64,000 bases of DNA from Cryptomeria japonica (taxonomy: Eukaryota > Streptophyta > Pinopsida > Cupressales > Cupressaceae), in assembly GCF_030272615.1 (NCBI RefSeq), contig NC_081410.1:570665152-570729151 (forward strand). Direction: 5' to 3'. Each line of letters opens with the position of its first letter. Position 1 is the first letter of the stretch. The position numbers and the translations under genes were made by a program. This document shows positions 47,341 to 59,570 of the stretch, piece by piece. Below the pieces are notes generated by a model. It made no database searches. It had not been told where the DNA came from and saw nothing but the letters and a program-made list of their open reading frames with translations.

Positions 47341-48542
47341 TATCATAAAATTGTGACCCTAGAAATTTTTGACCATATTAAGGTCCTCACGCTTGCGAAA
47401 TTGAATCCCCTACTTTGATTGGAGACTAGAGGTTGCTCAACCCTTGAAAACTACTTCTCCCATGCCCTCTGCACCACCCTATCTGCACTTTGCCCTGGAT
47501 AAAAGGGCAAGCCACGGGCATGATACCCCTATCCTCCTAGGATAGGGGTGTGGTGCCCCTGTCCCTACCCTATTTTGGGGCATGACCTTTCCTGAGTTTG
47601 CATATAAGGTTGTGCAGTGAGCAGGAAAACTTCCCCTATGTCGGCCTATGAGGAAAATCAGTTTCATCAACCCTAAATGACAAGTACAAAAGTTACATTT
47701 TCCCTCCCATTTGCATAAGGTGGAATGAGCATAAGACAGATACATGAGATCATGCATTCAAGAGCATTTAAACATTGTTTTCCAGCATTGAGAATTCTCA
47801 AGTCTCCCTTCAAGGCTAGGTGTTACATTCAAGTCAAGGATTCAACCATTGAAGAGGAGATTCATTTCAACATTCAACTTCATACAATAAATTCTATCAA
47901 CATTTCTATCACAACCTTCCTTGAGGTGATTTGCATTTCAGTATTTCATTTACATTCACTTGAAAGTACTTTCTTTCATTACTTGGTTAATTCCAAAATT
48001 GGGGTTTGATATAAAGGCAAACCCCAAATCCCAACCCATTTTCCTCTCGTTTCCATGTGTAGGTTGCATGTGCACAACTGTACTTTCGGATTTAGACTCC
48101 ATTTGTAGAGGTGGAAAAACCATTTTCATTTCGCAGATTTTTCAGAGGACCGTGTACATTCCCACCATAGTCCAAACAACTTTTTCTCAAATTCGTAGGA
48201 CAACTTCGTCTTGACATGTTATTTCCAGATCCAGGTGCACAACTTCATACCACACTCTGATCTTGAGTTATTATCAGTTCTTCATCTCTTTTCACTTAGT
48301 CTTTATACACCATTCCTTTCTATCTTGAGTAGAAGAGGGGATTAACTTATCATTCTCATTTCATTCAGAATTCTATCTTCTTCTTTGAAGGTTGAATCTA
48401 GTTAATTTTCTCCCCCTCTTCCAATGTAATGCGTGAAAAATGTTTGAAGGGAAATCCGTAGTGAAACTCTCATCTCTCCTTGGAGGGAAAGGATAGCTTT
48501 CCTCTTGATCTCTCATTCACACATTTTTCACACACCATTACA
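47341..48542 (+). mobile_element. Element H 5' LTR
   Basis: 1,202 bp, collinear with 53,875-55,114. It starts TATCATAAAATTGTGACCC (TG mutated) and ends CACCATTACA. TATAAAGG lies at 48,011. A primer-site candidate TTTTGGTCAACCCAATG follows. Confidence 0.88.
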
Positions 48543-49753
48543 TTTTGGTCAACCCAATGTCTTTCATGCTTTCCTTTGAACAAAGTTGAATATTTTTTAC
48601 TTGCAAGTTTAAATTTTTTGCAAATTTAGTGGTTAAGTCACTAAAAACCCTAGTTTTTAGTGATTAAAATTGAACTTGTGATTTATAAAAATTGCTTGTG
48701 GTTATCTTAGATCTGAAAATTGTATTTTTTGTCAAATTCAATTTCCTCATTGTCTTGTTCAATTCACAAATTAAATTTACAAAATTAAGCGGTTACTTGT
48801 TAAAACCCTAATTTTCAAAAATCATCTTAAACTTGTGCAAAAATTGGATTTCCATTAATTTTTAGATTTGTGATTGTTCTCAGACTTGTTTTCATTCCTA
48901 CAATTTAAATTTTCAATTTCCCTACTTTTTTCCCAAAATTCAAATTTCAAAATTAAGTTGTTAGGTCATAAGACCCTAATTTTCAAATTTAATTGGATTT
49001 TGTGCAAATTTCAATCAATTTCATTCAAATTCAGATTTCTAAACATTTTCCAAGGTGTCCCTATCCATTAGGTTTGACCTTTTTCAAATTTGCAATTCGA
49101 TTCCTCTTTTTCTTCAAAACCCTAATGGCGTCCTATTTTTACATTTGAACCTTAATTTCACCCATCTAGAAATCATAAAATTCGCCAATTTTTGGGGGTT
49201 AGCTTTGAAATCATCATAATATTCATCTTTGAAAATTTTTAAAATAGTTGGTCAGATCAAATGCATTCCCACCATGGTCCTCGACTTTTTTCCCAAAATT
49301 TTGAGACTGTTATGACTGTATTTAATAGCATAAATCTAGAAGATTGGCTGATTTTGTCAATTTTTGATCCCTCTAGAATTGAAAATTCCTCTAAAATTCA
49401 ACTTCTCAAATATCAAGAATATTTTAAAAATTAAGAGGTTAATTATAGTCTGCCCTAATTTAAAAAATTATGATTTTAAAATTCAGTGGTATTCCCTTGG
49501 CCCTAATTTTAAAATTCCCATTCCCTTTCATTTTTGGAAATTGTGTCATCCTCTTCTTCCAACAAAGTTCAAATTGCTTAATCCGTATTTTTTAAAATTT
49601 TGCATTAATCAATTTTGTAAGCTTTTTTCCAAATTCAAAATTTCAATATTCCCTCTAGTGCATGAGTTTCACCACTATTAGTCCTACTTGTACACTATCC
49701 CCATTAGACGAAGCATTTGAATTAAGGCCTCCCAAGGTTTATTTACCAAGGAG
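48543..49753 (+). mobile_element. Element H leader with degenerate ~160-bp repeats
   Basis: Non-coding and AT-rich. A unit with core 'aaattaag.ggtta...aaaccctaatttt' recurs near 48,624, 48,781, 48,951 and 49,430. Short ORFs here are low-complexity. Confidence 0.55.
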
Positions 49754-51123
49754 ATGGAGCCTAATTTGGGTGACTTCTTTAATGGGGATAATGCTAATTC
49801 TTCCCATCCTAATCATGTTACCCAATCAATGAATCCCATGATGAAGAAGAAGCTTTAACTAGAGTATCTATAGATCAACTTTCAACACTGGATGTCCCAA
49901 GAATGCCCTAATAGTGAAGCTCTTCCATTAATTAAAGGCCTTAAGCACATGATTCAAAGTGACAAGAATGGAATTGATATATTGCATGAAATTGCACATA
50001 TTGTTGATTCTAATATCATGCCTATCAAGAGTTGTGTCAAAACCCTACGTTATTCACTATCTTCAACACAAGTAAATTCTTATATTCCTTTGACTACTCG
50101 TATGGTTATTACTACTACTTTTAGCTCAAATATCATGACTACTTCAAGTCAAAATGTCATCCCTACAACAATTGGTCATGGGGGCAATCCCTCTTCTTCA
50201 TTAAATCCTCCATCTTTATCTATGTCTTCAATAAGTGTTCCTATTATCCCTCAACCAATCAATGTGACACAAGGGGGATTCAACAACTTTGTTCCTCCTT
50301 TAAGTGTCCCTTTTCCTACCCAATCATCACCTATGCCCACTTATCATAATGTCCCACCACCTTATTATCAATCCATGCCTTCCTTAAATAACATCACACT
50401 ACCTTCTCAATCAACTATGTCTAAGATCAATTCTTCTACTGAAGCCACAATTAACAATCTTGCTCAAACCATGTCTTCCTTACAACAACAAATTTCTTCT
50501 ATGAGTCAATCCAAATTTCGTGTGCCCACCTTTGATGTTGTGAGCCCACTTTCTCTTGATATTGTTAAAGTCCTGCTACCTAAACATGTTGAGGTCCCTC
50601 AATTACAACTCTATAATGGAAAAGGTGATCCTCTTACGCATGTCAAAACATTTCAAACCTTGTGTACTGAATTTTCTTATGATCAAAGATTTATTGCAAA
50701 ATTCTTCACAAGAACACTAACAGATAAGGCTTTGCAATGGTATTTCTCTTTGCCTTCTTATTCCATCACTTCTTTTCAACAACTAGAAAATGATTTCATC
50801 AACAATTTCAAAACAACATTGGCCCTAAATTCACTTTGACTGATTTAATGCATTGTAAACAAGGTGTTAAAGAAAAATTGACTGATTTCATTGGTAGATA
50901 TAAGCATTTGTGTGCTCAAATTTCTTTTCCTATACCTGATAATGATATTCAAAGAATTTTCATTTCTAATTTACAAAAAGATGTCAAGGAAAAGCTTCCT
51001 TTGTCTGAGTTTACTTCTTTTCCGCAGTTGTATGCAACAGTCCACAATTATCAACTGGGTATGAGTCAAATGGAGCAATCCACTCCGATGGCTCTGAGTG
51101 ATAAAAGGGAAAGTGTTCAATAA
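49754..51123 (+). pseudogene. Element H gag (Ty3, retrotransposon gag domain)
   Basis: The frame can be followed from ATG 49,754 (MEPNLGDFFNGDN) with two stops before 49,892. It is then open for 315 codons to 50,839, and continues in another frame from 50,836 to 51,123. The N-terminal half is Ser/Thr/Pro-rich. The conserved capsid-like part is LQLYNGKGDPLTHVKTF, then FFTRTLTDKALQWYFSLP and FQQLENDFINNF, the PF03732 pattern. The second frame continues it with VKEKLTDFIGRYKHLCAQI. A frameshift therefore breaks the gag at 50,836. Confidence 0.85.
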
Positions 51124-51448
51124 ACCATTTGCGAAGTTCAAACCAAAAAAAATATTCATCAAGTTCAATGATACAATCAACAACAACAATGTGAATGCTA
51201 GAATAGGTGTGCCTCCTATTTCTAAACTTTTCCAAAGAGAAAGATAGTTTACTCCTTTGAATGAATATTTACATAGTATTATGTCTCAGTTATTGCAAAT
51301 AAATGTTATCAAACTTCCTCCTATAAAACAAGTTGATCCTTCTAAACTTGCATCCCCTTATTTTGATAACAATTAATTTTGTCAATCTCATCATCATCCT
51401 AGTCATTATACTGAGAAATGTTTCACATTGAAAAATAAGATTTAATAT

Positions 51449-52267
51449 TTGATTGATAACAATACTAGATATGTGGCAGGTATGAATGATAAAGGGAATA
51501 AATCATTAGCTCCTCCTAATCAAAATATTAATACTTTCATTGATCCCTTGCCTTCTCATTCCTCTAACGTGATTGAGATTGTGCCTACATTCTATTCTGA
51601 GGAATTCACTTCTATGGCTCTGAACTTGGTAAATATAGTAGAAAAAAAAGATACACCTAAGGATCTTTGTATTACATTTGACCCTAGTGAGACCATTAGA
51701 GCACCAGATGACCCTTTATATATAGTTTTGAAGGTTAGCGATATTTCTTACCATGGAGCTCTTGTTGATCCCTTTTGAATGGTTAATGTCATAGCTGAGG
51801 AGTATCTTTTCACTTTATGATTGCATAAACCCATATATGATGATTCTATTGTGGTTGTGAAGTTATTGTATGGATTCTCTTATCCTACCATTGGCTCTAT
51901 AACCATTCATGTTGAATTTCATACCAAATCTATGGATGTCAACTTTGTTATTATACCCTCTTCTGAGCAATTCCATGTGAAGTTGGGTTGTCCTTGGCTA
52001 TCTTCCATGAAGGCTATTTCTTCTCTTATCTATAAGTGTTTGAAATTTCCTCACAATGGAAAAATACAAACCGTGAACCATATCTTATTTAAACCATTCG
52101 AAAAAAACCCTAGTGTTCCTATTGATTTCTTTTGGCCTAATGAATTTCAATCTTTTCCATCATGGAGTGATGCTCTTTTTCAATCTTATCAAAAATGGAA
52201 GAAATATATGATATTATCCTTAAGTCAGCCTAGATCCCCAACACTTCACATTCCTATCATTCTTTAA
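51449..52267 (+). pseudogene. Element H aspartic protease region
   Basis: The frame has two stops. HGALVDPF then a stop and VNVIAEEYLF marks the protease active-site region, with the catalytic D kept but the G lost. VKLGCPWLSSMKAI and LKFPHNGKI correspond to the LLGRPWL segment and tail of Tat/Athila-type proteases, as in element B. RT does not follow. Confidence 0.7.
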
Positions 52268-53067
52268 GATGTTCTTTCCTTCATGGATAGAACTAGTCTT
52301 CTTCCTAAGGAAGATCCTCAACCTATTCCTATGGATGTGTCTATGCCTTCTCCTAAGTAACAAAACAATATTCCTCCTAGGCTCTGACCCATACCTCCTC
52401 CTCATGATAGACCTAGTCTCCTTCCTACACCTAATATTCCTCCTTTTTATGGTGCAGTTCCACCTCCTTCCTCTTATAGAGATAAGAGGTCATCTTCACC
52501 CCTTATTCAACCTAAAATAACTCAATCTAAACCTTCAACTATCAAAGACAATAATATTCCTCCTTCACCAAATGATATGCCTTCTTCTTAGCCTTCCACT
52601 AGGACTCGACAAAATCGTTGTGCAAGAGAACGTCGACGAAGACATCATGTTCGAGCTCATGAAGTTGTCCCTAAAACTATTCAATCTCCTAGAACTTCAA
52701 CAGTTGACATGATTCCCTTTTCTCCTAAGCAAAATGTTCAACCTACATCTCCAAATGATAAGTTGCACAAAACATGTGATGGTTTTACTCCTATTCCTGT
52801 TCTTGCTCCTCTTTCTCTAAATTTTGATGAATAAATCAGTGAAAATGTTATTCATGATGGAAATATAACTACTAATGCCTCTGATAGTGAGTATGAATAT
52901 GTTGATGAGGACAAGCATTTATCAACTGAATTTTCAAATTCCCTAATCCTAGCTCCTAAAGCTGAACAAAGTGACTTACCACATGAGCATAGTCCCTTTT
53001 TGGATCTTGTGATAGCTCCATCTCCTATGCTTGATGTCGCTCCTTTGGAATGTTGCTCACCTTACTG
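52268..53067 (+). pseudogene. Element H Pro/Ser-rich region after protease
   Basis: Reading continues with stops through Pro-rich repeats (IPPPHDRPSLLPTP, IPPFYGAVPPPSS), a basic patch (RQNRCARERRRRHH) and an acidic segment ending near 53,067. No catalytic motif seen. It sits where RT would be expected. Confidence 0.5.
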
Positions 53068-53874
53068 AAATAGTGATTAGCAAGATCAAGAGGTGGATGT
53101 CATGCTAGATTAGCAACATTAGCACAGTAGATTTTATCTCCCTCTCTTCTCTTTCTCTTTTGTGATTATTCTTCTATGTGTATCCCTGTTCTTCTATTAT
53201 CCCCTAATGTCTACTTGGGGATGATGCAAAGCATTGAGAACTCTTTTGGTCTCTTTCATGTTGACTCAAAAGACTCTTATCTTCCCTTTCTTCTAAGGAA
53301 TATTCCTTTTTTTGGGGAATGATGGTTATTATATGCACATGCATATATGATATACATGAGTATGATTATATCATACAACATACTGACCCTAAGGAAAGTG
53401 AAACTACCTCGTGTTTTGTGTTCATTATCCTTGGGTTTATTCCTCGATTGGGAGCTAAATCCTTGTGATAATGTGCTCCCTCTCTTCTCTCTCTCTTGGG
53501 TGTATCATACCTTAAATAAATGGCTCCCGATAAGGCACCCACAATCGCTTTAACATGGGGGCATGCATTCCACTCATATTTTGCTTCTTGATACTTAGAG
53601 TTACTTAGTGTACTTTGTTTCACTCTGTAATCTTTGGTATCCTTGCTTTCATGACTCATAGTGAGGGGAACTTTTCTACTTGCGGTCATGGTTTTCCCCT
53701 TCTCAATCTTCCCTTTTACTTTTTCAATCGAAATCATAAGATCCTAAGTCCACTGGGGGCTTGGTGCATCTTGCATCCTTGACGTGGTAAAAATCTTTTC
53801 AATCTTTTTTCTTGTATTTTACCGATAATATTGGTGTATGCTCATACTCCTGCTAAAGTGGGGGCTAAATGTAG
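53068..53874 (+). mobile_element. Element H 3' untranslated region and polypurine tract
   Basis: Non-coding. AAAGTGGGGGCT at 53,855-53,866 lies 8 bases before the LTR. Confidence 0.6.
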
Positions 53875-55114
53875 TGTCATAAAATTGTGACCCTAGCAAT
53901 TTTCAACCATATTAGGGTCTGCACACATGTGAAATTGAATCAAATAGTCTGATTGGAGACTAGAGGCTGCTCAACCCCTGAAAACTGCTTCTCCCTTTCC
54001 CTCCGCACTACCCTGTCTGCACTTTGTCCCAGAGAAAAGGGCAGAATAGGGGTGTGGTGCCCCTGTCCCCCCTAGGATAGGGGTGTGGCGCCCCTATCCC
54101 CCCTAGTATAGGGGTGTGGCATCCCTATCCCTTCCCTATTTTGTGGCAGGATTTTCCTGAGTTTGCATAGAAGGTTGTGCAGTGAGCGGGAAAACTTCCC
54201 CGATGTCGGCCCGTGACAAAAATTAGTTTCATTAACCCTAATTGACAAGTATAAAAGTTTCATTTTCCCTACCATTTTCATAAGGTGGAACAAGAATAAG
54301 ATAGATACATAAGATCACGTATTCAAGCATTCAAGAGCATTAAAGCATTCTTTTCCAACATTGAGCATTCTCGAGTCTCCCTTCATGGCTAGGTCTTGCA
54401 TTCAAGTCAAGGATTCAACCATTGAAGAGGAGATTCATTTCAACATTAAAATTAATACAATCAATTCTATCAACATTTCTATCACAACCTCCCTTTAGGT
54501 GATTTACATTTTAGTCTTTCATTTACATTCACTTGCAAGTATTGTCTTTCTTTACTCAGTTAATTCCGAAACTAGGGTTTGACCTAAGTGCAAACCCCCA
54601 ATCCCAACCCATTTTTCTCTCTTTTCTATGTGTAGGTTGCAGGTGCACAACTGTACTTTTGGATTTGGACTCCATTTGCAGAGGCGAAAAAACCCTTTTC
54701 GTTTCATGGATTTTTTGGAGGTCCGTGTACATTCCCGCCATGGTCTAGGAAACTTTTTCTCAAATTCGCAAGAGGCTTCATCTCGACATATTATTGCTAG
54801 ATCCAGGCGCACAGCTTCATCCCACACTCAGATCTTGAGCTATTATCAGTTCTTTATTTATATTAACTTAGTTTTTATACACCACTCCTTTCCATTCCAT
54901 GTAGAAGAGGGAATTAACTTATCATTCTCATTTCATTCAGAATTCTATCTTCCTCTTTGGAGGTTGAATATAGTGAATTTTCTCCCCCTCTTCTAATGTA
55001 ATGCGTGAAAAGTGTTTGAAGGGGAATCCATAGTGAAACTCTCATCTCTCCTTGGAGGGAAAGGGTAGCTTTCCTCTTGATATCTCATTCACACATTTTT
55101 CACCCATAATTACA
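53875..55114 (+). mobile_element. Element H 3' LTR
   Basis: 1,240 bp partner of 47,341-48,542, starting TGTCATAAAATTGTGACCC and ending CATAATTACA. It carries three copies of a hairpin-forming word at 54,046-54,140 where the 5' LTR has fewer. Confidence 0.9.
54046..54140. repeat. ~31-bp GC-rich palindromic repeat, three copies
   Basis: Each copy reads approximately GGATAGGGGTGTGGCGCCCC then TATCC, whose ends are complementary. Related single copies lie at 47,555 and 47,165. Confidence 0.8.
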
Positions 55115-55439
55115 TTTTCATGACCATTACAATAGGTACGCCTTTGATTTTTCCTTCTAGTCTGTACTTTTTAGCAGTATATCAGTTGTCTTTTGATCTG
55201 CATTTCCATATTAGGGTTTTCTTGCGTACTTGCATCTTAGGTTAGATTAGATTTTTGAATCATTCCTCTTTCTCATTTATAGAAAATGAATAAAAAACCT
55301 AAGAGGTGATCCTCAACTCTCTCTTCCACACAAGAAGTAGCTCGAAGTGTGTCACCTCCCTAGGCTCTCTCATATTCTGTGGGTGTGTATGGTGGGATTA
55401 GGGTTTTCATACTTAGTCTCACTTTTTTCCCTACACAAA
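55115..55439. other. Spacer between element H and LINE piece
   Basis: No gene or motif seen. Confidence 0.5.
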
Positions 55440-56050
55440 TACCTCTATTCAGTCTAACATGGATGAGGTCCCCACCACTTCTTCTATTGGACCAAGTGAA
55501 TTTAGCGCCAAGGAGATCAAGGTCTAACAAACCCAGAGAATTAATCATATCTGCCAACTCCTACCTAGTTTCATCTGAAATAGGCATCTCACCAACCTTT
55601 TCCATACTAGATAGTGGGGTATTAAAAACCCCCGATAGAATCCATTTCTCAATTGGGAAATCCATTCTAGTATTAATGATAGAGTACCAAAGTATTTTTT
55701 TTAGCATTTTTCCCATTTGGGGCATAGATATTAGATATGATCCAAGACGACCCATCAAATTAACCAGTAAATCTAGTGGCAATGTGATTAGGAGAGGTAA
55801 AAACAACCTTACCCAAAAGTTGTCTAGGATTCCACAAAGTGGAAATACCACCAAAAGTGCCTTCAACATCAACACAATGAGTTCCACACTCTCTGAAAAT
55901 AGACAATTTGATCTTTTCCATTCTACAACTAGGCATTTTGGTTTCTTGAACAAGACATATATCAAGCTTGTGATCTCTAACTAGGTTGGATAGAAGATCA
56001 TGTTTGTGGGGATTATTCAATCCCCTAATATTCCATGAGATGAATTTCAT
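55440..56050 (-). pseudogene. L1-type LINE ORF2: endonuclease part
   Basis: Minus strand starts MKFISWNIRGLNNPHK, the standard opening of plant L1 ORF2 endonuclease, then DICLVQETKM (catalytic E). Downstream in other frames are GVFNTPLSSMEKVG (the GDFN region with D changed) and LLDLDLLGAKFTWSNRR. It breaks off near 55,440 after RLNRG. The reverse transcriptase half is absent. Frameshifts are present. Confidence 0.85.
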
Positions 56051-57295
56051 TTAACTGGACGGGGGGAACCAATCCCCATTTCTTGTAGTGTTCTCTGGAC
56101 TCCATCAGTAATGGAAGCCCGAATATGCTTGTCTCTGCTAATCGCATTGGGAGGCCTCCCCACTGCCATAAAATTAGATCCACAATCCACCTTTTTTTGT
56201 TTCTATTCTTAACAACACTAGAAGCCGGAGTTAAGAAATGACCATTTGGGAAGTTCCTTTTTCTGTGCTTAGCTTTAACCTGAATAAACAAATTTGGATT
56301 ATCATCATCCTGGGTTAGATCATCAGGAATTTTTGAATCCGATGAGTTCCCAACTTTAACAAAAAGGTAGATGGAAGGATCCAGATCCCTATGAAACTCC
56401 ATCACAAACTCATCCCCATAAGAAATCTCCTCGGGCCTCAAACCTCCCCAATCATCCCCCCCTCATTCAAGGGATCTAGGTTTAATAGATTTGGATCTAG
56501 TCAATCCTGAATACATGGAACATTATTCACTCCATCCATACATGGAGGGGGACCCAAGGGCAGGGCTTATGCTTAGGCTTAGACTTAGGCTTAGAAGGGC
56601 ATTCCTTGGCCCAATGACCAACTTTTTTATAATAGAAGCAAGTAAAGGGAATAGATTCATACTTTACTTTCTGAACCCATCCATCCAATTTAGAGAATAG
56701 GTCAATCTCCTTTGGAAAATTAGTAGATTGTTTAACATTCACATAGATTTTGGCATACACTAGGTGCCTCTTTGTAGAGGTCATTGGGTCAAGTGAGAGG
56801 GGATCACCAAAGCATGCAACAATCCCAACAAAGGTTTATTCACCCCATAACTCCATAGTAAAACTTGGTAGCCATACCCAGATAAGGGCCTCATTACATT
56901 CCCATTCCTTCGGGTTAAAGACTAGTTCCCATTTCTTGAGAGCCAACGACGATTTTCCTAACATCCAGGGACCACTTGTTAAAATAGATCAAAGGTCCTC
57001 CTCACATGAAAAGGAGAAGGAGAAAAAACCATTGGACATGTCCATCACATCAATCTGACCCTGTCCCTTCCATTTCTGGGACACCCAATCCCTAAACGCT
57101 TCAATATTAGGGCGAGGGACAATAAACTTACCAACTCGGACAAAGGCCATATTAGCCTTAGTCCTTTCCATGATACAATCTGGAATAGAAATAGAATAAG
57201 AACCAAACTCCAGGTCCACTATATGGGGTACAGGTGCAATAGCCTTTCCTTTGAGGTTTGACCCAAACAAATTAGAGCATTTTCCTTTGAGGTCT
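56051..57295 (-). pseudogene. L1-type LINE ORF1: DUF4283 and zinc knuckle
   Basis: Minus-strand reading from about 57,290 gives KGKAIAPVPH, FRDWVSQKWKGQGQIDVMDM and GFFSFSFSCEEDL, the DUF4283 region of plant LINE ORF1. Then comes PWMLGKSSLALKKW and a CCHC-type knuckle CFYYKKVGHWAKEC near 56,640 (second Cys changed to Tyr). A polar tail to 56,051 follows. Stops and frame changes occur. The endonuclease ORF follows immediately. Confidence 0.8.
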
Positions 57296-57301
57296 GCATG
57301 T

Positions 57302-57914
57302 GTTGTTGTAGTGTGTGAGGTTATTATTTTGGTATGTGTTGAGGGTTTAGCTGACCTTGAAATATAGCTTGATGATTTGAATAAATATGTGTAGTATTCA
57401 TATGTGAGATGTATCTACATGTGCGGATATTAAAATGATCATTCAATTGTAGAGGTGAAGTGCAAAAAAGTTTCAAGAGAAGAGTTTGAGTATCTATGCT
57501 TAACCAGAACTATAACCAGGCATTGGGAGATTCTATTTTCACAATTCATGTAATCTGGATTGTTGTCTGAATTTTTTTAAGACAGTGAGTCTTCCTTAAG
57601 GTTGTAGCTCTTCTTGTATTTGAGTAGTACTTAAGCTCTATGTAGTGTGGCTGAATGCATGTGTGTTCCCCATTGTAATATTTGCATTTACTCCTAATAA
57701 GGTATTATCTCATTGTGGGTAGGTTCCCATCATTTTTTTTCCCTTAACCAAGTTTTCCACATCAAAAATATTGGTGTTATGTGTGTTATTGATGTGGTGT
57801 TGATTTATATTTTTATTGTTAATTATTATATCTGAATTTAAGTTTGAGTTGTGTAGAGTTTGTGAGTAAACCAATTCCCCCCCCCCCTCTTAGTTTGTTG
57901 CATTATTGCCAACA
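57302..57914 (+). mobile_element. Copia LTR, solo or truncated
   Basis: It carries the family landmarks 'aagttttccacatcaaaaatattggtg' (in form) and 'aattccccccccccctctta', and ends GCCAACA at 57,914. No primer site follows. The start is uncertain (TGTGTTGTTGTAG near 57,300). Confidence 0.6.
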
Positions 57915-59570
57915 AGACAGTGTGAGACAGATTTAACTTTATTCATATCATAACAAGAACATATAATGGTCTAGAACCCTACATACTGAATCATCTTAGG
58001 ATAGTATCAAGATACTTACTTGGCCTAGCCAAATATTTTTATTCTATATATCTCTTCAATTAATCACTCCTTGAATGCCTATTTCCACACCAATGTCCTT
58101 CATTTCAAACTTTGTTGAGAGTTAAATTTATTATTTTATAGTCAAATGATCTCCATTGGCAATAAAATTGGTTTTGATTAGGTAAGCATGATTTTGAAAG
58201 GGCCCTAAACCCTTGTACAAAGAAGGAAGGCAATTGGCTTGACCAAGTAGAACATAGCTCCTAGAGAAAAGGGACCAACAAAATGGGATTTAACAAGGCT
58301 CTGAATACTTTCAAGGGTTTTAAAAAGTGCCCAAAACCTTCATGGGTTTTCAAAAGGCTCCCAAAAACCATCTAGTAACTTCTAACCTGGGACACCCAAC
58401 AACTAATCAACTCCTCACCTGCATTACTCCTCTCCACATTAATAAGAGAGGATCCCACCTCAATAGGAGAAATAAGGAAGATGAAGATAGAGTGAGAAGG
58501 GTGAACCAAACAAGCCACAAACAAACATCTAATTGATCCACTCCCTAAGAAAATCTAATAATAGAAGCATGATAGTGACTTGCATCAAGAACTCAAAATT
58601 GATACTTTGACAATATTTAATTGGAAGCTAGGTAATAGAAATGAGGGCTATCCAAGAGTTTTCAATGTAAAAGGGAGATGTCAAGCCAATAATTAACTGT
58701 TAATCAGGAAAATTTGGTAATAAGAAACTTGATTTCCAAAAATTTAGTAAGATCCACCGTGCTACTCAATATGGTGGCCAATCTCAAGGAATCTACAATC
58801 TAGTTTTGTTTGACAAATACATTTCCTTGAGTGAAATTGTATAGGAAATCAAAAGAAAAGCCAGGAAATGAATTACAGTTTGAAAATACCAACCTGGTAT
58901 TACACTAGTTCACTCTAAGACACGTGGCCCATTCACACAAAGGAACATTACATGCTATGAGTTGGTGTGGTAGTTTAGTTCTCCCTAGTGTATAGTGTTG
59001 GCTTCCTCTACCCTCTACTTGCTTTTGTAGGTAAAAAATGAGAGCTTAACTAAGTTTTTCAAAAGAATAATAAAATAATTCCTTTGGGTGAAGGTAAACT
59101 TCGCTCAAAGGCATTATTTTATTAAAAAATATATTTGATTTTAGGATTTCATTCAAAGGTGACATGTGAATCAGCTTCGAATGAAGGTGATTGCAAGACT
59201 TTCATATGAAGGCCAACCTTCGAACAATGGTGCTTGCAAACAATTTCCTCTCTCGCTTTAAATTTTTTTATGTCCCAAATTTATTACCCATTATAGTGGG
59301 AACACCCTATTATATATAAATCTACATGTAATAATTAATTATTTATTATTAATAGTTATATATAATAAAAATAATAATTATATAAATAATATATAATTAT
59401 ATATATATATATATTTTTATGTGCTATTATGGTCGGGCTTAACAGACACACTCAAAGCTGACAACTTAGGTGCCTAGGCCCACATCTCCCAACTCTATTT
59501 TTGTTTTTCTTGTTCCTATTTCCATTGACTTGATCATTTCAAACGATAATATTCGTGCTTGTGTTTTTTA
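57915..59570. other. Spacer without recognised genes
   Basis: AT-rich, decayed. It has a locally repeated 'catgggttttcaaaaggctc' type word at 58,317-58,370 and an (AT)-rich block at 59,320-59,415. Nothing else supported. Confidence 0.5.

Larger units (their letters stand above)
47341..55114 (+). mobile_element. Element H: Ty3/gypsy with gag and protease only
   Basis: LTRs of ~1.2 kb bound a 5.3-kb interior. It has a long AT-rich leader, a Ty3 gag, a degenerate protease and a Pro-rich region, then a polypurine tract (AAAGTGGGGGCT, 53,855). RT, RNase H and integrase are missing. No matching 5-bp flanks are evident (CGTAC left, TTTTC right). Confidence 0.82.

Noticed and set aside
48600-49700. 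Coding exons in element H leader
   Set aside because: Open frames there are Phe/Lys/Asn low-complexity from AT-rich repeats; no motif or codon pattern.
53366-53737. 123-codon minus-strand ORF in element H
   Set aside because: Lies in the 3' untranslated region, with no recognisable motif or family; position and composition fit chance.
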